11,512 nt of DNA, from contig JAKIYJ010000026.1 in the NCBI GenBank assembly GCA_022708585.1, positions 1-11,512 on the forward strand, written 5' to 3'. Shown here piece after piece: positions 7,286-11,512 of the stretch; position 1 is the first letter of the stretch, and every line of letters starts with the position of its first letter. Under the pieces are notes generated by a model, which had not been told where the DNA came from, ran no database searches, and saw nothing but the letters and a program-made list of their open reading frames with translations. The translations under genes were made by a program, and so were the position numbers. Origin of the DNA: Bacteroidota bacterium. GTDB lineage: Bacteria > Bacteroidota > Bacteroidia > Bacteroidales > JAKIYJ01.

Positions 7286-8032
7286 ATGAAATTTAAGTTA
7301 ATAGTAATTTTACTTTCATCCACAATATTAATCAGTTCGTGTAAGGTTTTTGATCCATCAAGGATGATGCGTATGAAACCGGGATACCCTTATGCGAGAT
7401 TACCGGATTATCCTGTTTATACTGATGAATATAGACTGGCACCTTATGATAAATTAAATTTTATACTTTATTCTAATAATGGAGAAAACCTCGTGAGAGT
7501 GATGGGAGAGCAATATTCACAAGGTGGAACTCCAACTACAACTTTTACAGTTGAACATGACGGAACAGTTAGATTACCACTTATTGACAGAGTTTATGTA
7601 CAGGGAATGACATTGAGAGAAGCCGAAAAATTAATTGAATCAAAATATGCAAAATACTATCAGCAACCTTTCGCTTTATTATCAGTAACAAATACAAGAG
7701 TTTTGGTATTTAAAGGAGGCAATCAGGCTACGGTTATAAATTTACAACGCCCAAATACTACTTTATTAGAAATTATTGCTCAAACTGGCGGCACTGATAA
7801 TGTAAAAACTCATCGTATTAAATTGGTACGCGGTGATTTAAACAATCCTGAAGTATATTTGATTGACCTGTCTAAAATTGAAGGTCTGCGACAGGGAAAT
7901 ATTATAGTACAGGCTAATGACATCATTTATCTCCAACCCAGAGACAGAGTTACTCAAAAAATACTCGAAAATGTTACACCCTATTTAACTCTCTTTTCAA
8001 CCATAATGATAATATATAATATTATAAAATAA
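7286..8032 (+). CDS. Outer-membrane polysaccharide export lipoprotein (Wza/OPX-like)
   Basis: Predicted periplasmic/outer-membrane lipoprotein of 248 residues that forms or gates the exit channel for capsule or exopolysaccharide, working with the inner-membrane Wzc-like protein encoded next. A lipoprotein signal is clear: basic MKFK, a hydrophobic core, then ISSC with Cys19 as the lipidated residue. The polysaccharide export domain starts near residue 49 (EYRLAPYDKLNF) and includes FTVEHDGTVRLPLIDRVYVQGMTLREAEKLI. An SLBB-like region follows (about 140-215, with TTLLEIIAQTGG and NIIVQANDIIYLQPRD). The C-terminus is a hydrophobic helix (about 232-247), comparable in place to the Wza helix that lines the outer-membrane pore. 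It is much shorter than E. coli Wza (about 380 residues), which has more SLBB repeats; the compact form is usual in Bacteroidota. First gene after a matching promoter; 15 bp separate it from the kinase gene. Confidence 0.9.
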   Translation: MKFKLIVILLSSTILISSCKVFDPSRMMRMKPGYPYARLPDYPVYTDEYRLAPYDKLNFILYSNNGENLVRVMGEQYSQGGTPTTTFTVEHDGTVRLPLIDRVYVQGMTLREAEKLIESKYAKYYQQPFALLSVTNTRVLVFKGGNQATVINLQRPNTTLLEIIAQTGGTDNVKTHRIKLVRGDLNNPEVYLIDLSKIEGLRQGNIIVQANDIIYLQPRDRVTQKILENVTPYLTLFSTIMIIYNIIK

Positions 8033-8047
8033 ATAATAATAATATAA

Positions 8048-10576
8048 ATGCCTCCTGAAAAAAAGAAAATACCCAGCTATAATGACGAATTTGACCTCGG
8101 GCTCCTTTTGCATATTACAAAAAAGAATTTTATTTTTTTAGTAATATTTGTCGCTGTTGCAGCCCTTATTGCTTTCCTGTATTTAAGATATACATATCCA
8201 TTATATGAAACAAAAGCAATAGTTCAACTGGATGTCCAAGATAAAACAAATCAATTGCTGTTGGGAAATCTTAAAATAGATGATGAAGGAGCAGATTTAA
8301 CAGCAAGAATAGCATTGATGCGATCCCCGGTCTTTTTGAAACAAGCCCTCTCTAAATTGCCATTGGATATTTCTTACTATCGTAAAGGTAGAATTCTAAA
8401 TCAGGAACAATATAAAACTAATCCTTATGTAATTGAAGCACAGGTAAACAACTCCGAAATATATGGAATACCAATATATATTCAATTTATTTCCAAAAAT
8501 AAATATGCAATTTCTTATTTCTTACCAGGTGATATCTCTCGAGACCAGGAATTCTATATTAGCGAAACAGCCATTTTCCCAGAAGTAACTCTGAAAGTTT
8601 CAATGAGAACTACCGAATCAGGTGAAATAGCTTCCTACAATCTTTTGAAAAATACACATTTTTTCATTATTAATAACCCGGTTGATATCGCTGAATATTA
8701 CGCACCACGACTAAATATTAATATTGCCAACCCCAAAGCTAAAACAATTTCAATCTCATATTCTGATAGAAATGCCGAAAAAGCCGCTGATATAGTTAAT
8801 GCAATTATAGAAGAATTTATGAATTATGATTTGGATAAAAAAGCTGAAAGTGCTGATAAAACATTAAAATTTATAGATAATCAACTGGCTGTTAGCTATG
8901 ATAACCTGATTACTGCAGAAAATAACCTCGAAAGTTTTAGAAAAACCTATAATATAGACGAGTTCCAAAATATACAATTACCAACTGCTACAACTCGATT
9001 GTCAGACCTTGATAACCAGTTAATTCAACTAAACGTCGAAGAAAATAATTTATTAACAATAGAAAAATTCATAACCAATAATAATGATATTGATATTTAT
9101 AAATTGATAGCTATTATTTCTGGAAGTGAATTTCAATCTTCTTTTACAAATTTGATAACCAGTCTTAAAGATTTACTTACAAAACGTGAACTCCTTTTAT
9201 ATTCTGTAACACCTAATAGTGGCGAAATTAAATCAATAGATTACCAGATAAATATACAAAAAAAAATACTGATAGAACATATTAAGGCTTTAAAGGAAAA
9301 TATTGCAAAAAGAAAACTTGAAGTCCAGCAAAGAATTAATGAATACGATACTTTTCTTGATCAGGAATCTGAAAGATATGATAAAATTCAATATTCAAGT
9401 TTGCAGAGAATTTATAATATTAATGAAAGGTTTTATAATCAACTCATTGATACAAAAGCAAAATATTTAATCGATAAAGCTGGTTTTGTTTCCAAAAATA
9501 TTATTTTACAATATGCAAAAGTACCTAAAACTCCCATCTCACCTAATAGACATCTAATATGGGTTGGAAGCCTTATTGTTGGACTTTTACTGGGTATTAT
9601 ACTTATAATAACAAAATATCTTTTATATAATACTATCACTACATTACACGATGTTGCAAAATATACAACCGCTCCAGCTCTTGGTGTTGTTCCACGATAT
9701 AAGGATAGAATCCCTGTTTCACAGTTAATTGTTGATAAAAATCCTAAAAGTCTTATAGCTGAATCTATGAGAGCTATAAGAACAAATATGCAGTTTATTA
9801 ATGATGACCCCGGTTCTAAAATAATTGCAATAACTTCTACTATCTCTGGTGAAGGAAAAACATTCGTCTCTATCAACCTCGCAGGTGTATTATCATTCTC
9901 GGACAAAAAAATTGTAGTAATAGACCTTGACCTGCGTAAACCAAAAATTCACGTTGGCTTTGGAGTTGACAATAAGAGAGGTATGAGTACTATTCTTTCA
10001 GGTAAAGATAATGTTGAAGATTGTATTCGTCACAGCAACCTCGAAAACCTTGATTTTATAACAGCCGGTCCTGTCCCCCCTAATCCTTATGAACTTATTC
10101 TGGGCATTAAAATGGAACAAGCCCTTACCTTGCTAAAAAAACGTTATAACTTTATAATCATTGATAATCCCCCTATCGGTATTGTTACCGATGGTATGCG
10201 TGCCTTACAACTGGCTGATTATCCAATATATGTCTTTAAAGCAGACTATTCCAAACGTTTCTTTATAGAAAGTATGGAAAATTTAATTGAAGGTAGCAAT
10301 ATAACTCATCTTTCTTATATCCTGAATAGCGTTGAAATACAAAACCGTTATTATTCCTACAAATCCAAAAAAAATTATGGATACGGGTATGGTTATGGAT
10401 ACGGATACGGATACGGGTATGGATACGGATACGGATACGGGTATGGGTATGGGTATGGATACGGATATTATGATGACGAAAAACATAAAAAAGAAAAAAA
10501 TACTTTTTTTAAAAGATTAAGTAAAATTATTCCTTTACCAAGAAAAAGAAAGAAAAAAAGAAACATCAAAAAATAA
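8048..10576 (+). CDS. Wzc-like chain-length regulator fused to a BY-type tyrosine kinase, with Gly-Tyr array tail
   Basis: Inner-membrane polysaccharide co-polymerase of 842 residues that controls polymer length and couples synthesis to export through cycles of self-phosphorylation. Order: short cytoplasmic N-terminus; transmembrane helix 1 (about 28-46); Wzz domain; long periplasmic coiled coil (about 265-480); the proline-rich stretch VPKTPISPNRH; transmembrane helix 2 (about 503-523); cytoplasmic kinase. The kinase has the EX2RX2R oligomerisation motif (Glu572, Arg575, Arg578), Walker A SGEGKT (Lys604, Thr605), Walker A' VVIDLDLRKP (Asp626, Asp628) and Walker B FIIIDNPP (Asp706), so it should be active. 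The tyrosine tail is unusual: Tyr768, 769 and 771, then Tyr777, 15 Gly-Tyr pairs (778-807) and Tyr808, making 20 tyrosines, where known Wzc tails have about 5-7. A 34-residue tail with 16 Lys/Arg follows. It ends 2 bp before rfbC. No cognate phosphatase (Wzb) is in the window. Confidence 0.95.
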   Translation: MPPEKKKIPSYNDEFDLGLLLHITKKNFIFLVIFVAVAALIAFLYLRYTYPLYETKAIVQLDVQDKTNQLLLGNLKIDDEGADLTARIALMRSPVFLKQALSKLPLDISYYRKGRILNQEQYKTNPYVIEAQVNNSEIYGIPIYIQFISKNKYAISYFLPGDISRDQEFYISETAIFPEVTLKVSMRTTESGEIASYNLLKNTHFFIINNPVDIAEYYAPRLNINIANPKAKTISISYSDRNAEKAADIVNAIIEEFMNYDLDKKAESADKTLKFIDNQLAVSYDNLITAENNLESFRKTYNIDEFQNIQLPTATTRLSDLDNQLIQLNVEENNLLTIEKFITNNNDIDIYKLIAIISGSEFQSSFTNLITSLKDLLTKRELLLYSVTPNSGEIKSIDYQINIQKKILIEHIKALKENIAKRKLEVQQRINEYDTFLDQESERYDKIQYSSLQRIYNINERFYNQLIDTKAKYLIDKAGFVSKNIILQYAKVPKTPISPNRHLIWVGSLIVGLLLGIILIITKYLLYNTITTLHDVAKYTTAPALGVVPRYKDRIPVSQLIVDKNPKSLIAESMRAIRTNMQFINDDPGSKIIAITSTISGEGKTFVSINLAGVLSFSDKKIVVIDLDLRKPKIHVGFGVDNKRGMSTILSGKDNVEDCIRHSNLENLDFITAGPVPPNPYELILGIKMEQALTLLKKRYNFIIIDNPPIGIVTDGMRALQLADYPIYVFKADYSKRFFIESMENLIEGSNITHLSYILNSVEIQNRYYSYKSKKNYGYGYGYGYGYGYGYGYGYGYGYGYGYGYGYYDDEKHKKEKNTFFKRLSKIIPLPRKRKKKRNIKK
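10379..10468 (+). repeat. In-frame hexanucleotide array coding 15 Gly-Tyr pairs
   Basis: Fifteen 6-bp units at the 3' part of the kinase gene. With A = GGATAC and B = GGGTAT the order is A B, one GGTTAT, AAAB AAAB BB A, one GGATAT. GGA is paired with TAC and GGG with TAT nearly throughout, and AAAB occurs twice in succession as a 24-bp unit (10397-10420 and 10421-10444). This pattern indicates spread by duplication of DNA units rather than independent selection of codons. Because the unit is 6 bp, gain or loss of copies keeps the reading frame. An A8 tract (10367-10374) lies 4 bp before it. Confidence 0.95.
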
Positions 10577-10578
10577 TT

Positions 10579-11130
10579 ATGGAGTTTATAAAATGTAAAA
10601 TTGAAGGTTTACTTCTGATTAAACCTGATGTATATTACGATGCACGAGGATATTTTTTTGAATCTTATAATTATGAAATCTTTCGAAAAGCAGGAATTGA
10701 TTTAAATTTTGTTCAGGATAACCAATCTCAATCAATAAAAAACGTTTTAAGAGGATTACATTTTCAAAAACCACCTTATGAACAGGCAAAACTCGTAAGA
10801 GTTATTAAAGGAACTGTTATTGATGTGGCTGTTGATATAAGAACTAACTCTCCAACCTACGGAAAATATGAAACCCAAATTCTATCTGAAAAAAATAACT
10901 TGATGTTTTATATTCCAGCAGGTTTTGCACACGGCTATATCTCTTTAGATGAAAATAATATTTTTTCATATAAATGTACTAATTATTACAATAAACAATC
11001 AGAAAGTGCAATTAGATGGAACGACCCAATACTTAATATAGATTGGGGCACAACAGTTCCCTTGTTATCCGAAAAAGATGCAAATGCTCCTTTGTTTGAA
11101 AATTTTATAAGCCCATTTGTTTATATTTAA
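10579..11130 (+). CDS. rfbC: dTDP-4-dehydrorhamnose 3,5-epimerase
   Basis: Cytoplasmic cupin enzyme (RmlC/RfbC family) that epimerises dTDP-4-dehydro-6-deoxy-D-glucose at C3 and C5 on the path to dTDP-L-rhamnose. At 183 residues it has the family length. Visible signatures: DARGYFFESYN (21-31), QDNQSQSIKNVLRGLHFQ with the catalytic-base His61 (46-63), KLVRVIKGTVIDVAVDIR (71-88), YIPAGFAHGY (111-120), the probable catalytic Tyr131 in FSYKCTNYY, and the C-terminal IRWNDPILNIDWG. Both catalytic residues known from Salmonella RmlC (His62, Tyr132) have counterparts, so true 3,5-epimerase activity is likely rather than a 3-epimerase variant. It starts 2 bp after the kinase stop, implying translational coupling. 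The rfbA, rfbB and rfbD partners are not in the window and may lie downstream or elsewhere. Rhamnose or a related deoxysugar is therefore a probable component of the exported polymer. Confidence 0.95.
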   Translation: MEFIKCKIEGLLLIKPDVYYDARGYFFESYNYEIFRKAGIDLNFVQDNQSQSIKNVLRGLHFQKPPYEQAKLVRVIKGTVIDVAVDIRTNSPTYGKYETQILSEKNNLMFYIPAGFAHGYISLDENNIFSYKCTNYYNKQSESAIRWNDPILNIDWGTTVPLLSEKDANAPLFENFISPFVYI

Positions 11131-11162
11131 CGATTTTTTATAACACTTTTTCTAATTTAACT

Positions 11163-11512
11163 ATGGCAGGTTCTACTAAATATTTTATTCTGGTATACAG
11201 TATTTTCTTTGTTGTAACATTGATTTTTTCAATTATAATAAATAAATTATTACTCCGATTCTCTAAAACCCTCGGCATACGCGACAAGGAAGTTGTACAG
11301 CCAAGATGGTCTTTTGTTAACAAACCTTCTCTTGGTGGTATTTCATTTTACATTTGTTTCCTTCTTTCGGTAATAGCTTATCCCTATTTTTTAGACCCAA
11401 CTGCATTATTATATAATTATACATTTCTTGGCCTGATATGGGCCGCTACTCTTGCATTCATAATGGGATTATTTGATGACTCTTTTAATACTAATGTATG
11501 GATAAAATTATT
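11163..11512 (+). CDS. Polyprenyl-phosphate sugar-1-phosphate transferase, WecA/MraY family (3' end outside window)
   Basis: The frame is open from the ATG at 11163 to the window end (116 complete codons) with no stop. The product is strongly hydrophobic: transmembrane helix 1 at about 8-26, a conserved cytoplasmic segment RDKEVVQPRWSFVNKPSLGGISFY (40-63, matching the PxxGG-type signature of the family), helix 2 at about 60-77 and helix 3 at about 86-104, then GLFDD with the Mg2+-binding aspartate pair Asp105/Asp106. Family members transfer a sugar-1-phosphate, usually GlcNAc-1-P or a relative, from a UDP-sugar to undecaprenyl phosphate, the first membrane step of repeat-unit assembly. Position 32 bp after rfbC in the export operon fits an initiating transferase for this polysaccharide. 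MraY of peptidoglycan synthesis is less likely given the context and the FVNKPSLGG wording. The sugar specificity region is beyond the window. Confidence 0.88.
   Translation, partial: MAGSTKYFILVYSIFFVVTLIFSIIINKLLLRFSKTLGIRDKEVVQPRWSFVNKPSLGGISFYICFLLSVIAYPYFLDPTALLYNYTFLGLIWAATLAFIMGLFDDSFNTNVWIKL

Noticed and set aside
9439..9906. 155-residue antisense open frame in the kinase gene
   Set aside because: Overlaps the conserved second membrane span and Walker A region; no domain resemblance.
10283..10486. Antisense protein rich in Val-Ser-Ile-Pro repeats
   Set aside because: Complement of the Gly-Tyr array inside a clear gene; low complexity only.
10332..10520. Separate + strand gene with Met-Asp-Thr repeats
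   Set aside because: Lies in another frame of the kinase gene; considered only as the product of a frameshift at the A8 tract, not as its own gene.
11138..11323. Antisense 61-residue open frame near the 3' end
   Set aside because: It overlaps the + strand WecA/MraY-type gene, which has family signatures and membrane helices.

Overview
The window reads as a low-GC chromosomal segment from the phylum Bacteroidota, probably an uncultured or less-studied member of Bacteroidales or a related order. Several signs point there. No gene has a Shine-Dalgarno sequence; starts are preceded by A/T-rich leaders. A promoter of the Bacteroidota type (TTG, 21 bp, TAAATTTG) lies before the export genes. The valyl-tRNA synthetase, the glycosyltransferase and the lipid-linked sugar-phosphate transferase carry wording typical of that phylum. 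All genes are on the + strand, and the standard genetic code fits.

Left block (1-6717): four tightly packed genes. They are the 3' part of valS, lpdA (dihydrolipoyl dehydrogenase), an asparagine synthetase-type glutamine amidotransferase (asnB) and a GT4-family glycosyltransferase. Gaps are 6, 12 and 33 bp, so they are probably co-transcribed. The first two are housekeeping genes. The last two are commonly found near surface polysaccharide loci.

Middle (6718-7285): 568 bp without an intact gene but rich in structure. It holds 14 head-to-tail copies of a 9-bp unit. Directly after these comes a 34-codon frame whose first 11 residues (MKIERFENIIS) look like the start of a four-helix-bundle (23S rRNA intervening-sequence type) protein, followed by unrelated sequence. 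A strong REP-like hairpin, a perfect 24-bp palindrome, minor repeats and the promoter of the next operon follow. I read it as a small graveyard of repeat and mobile sequence at the edge of a polysaccharide locus.

Right block (7286-11512): the start of a capsule or exopolysaccharide operon of the Wzx/Wzy-dependent type. It contains an outer-membrane export lipoprotein (Wza/OPX-like), a fused chain-length regulator and BY-kinase (Wzc-like), RfbC/RmlC (dTDP-4-dehydrorhamnose 3,5-epimerase) and the 5' part of a polyprenyl-phosphate sugar-1-phosphate transferase (WecA/MraY family) cut by the window end. Together these supply a dTDP-deoxysugar precursor, start the lipid-linked repeat unit, and control polymer length and export.

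The most striking item is the C-terminus of the Wzc-like kinase. The usual handful of tyrosines is replaced by 15 perfect Gly-Tyr dipeptides, encoded by a hexanucleotide repeat, preceded by an A8 tract and followed by a very basic tail. This could make the number of phosphorylatable tyrosines, and so polysaccharide output, genetically variable. No wholly new system is evident, but this array and the repeat island merit a second look.
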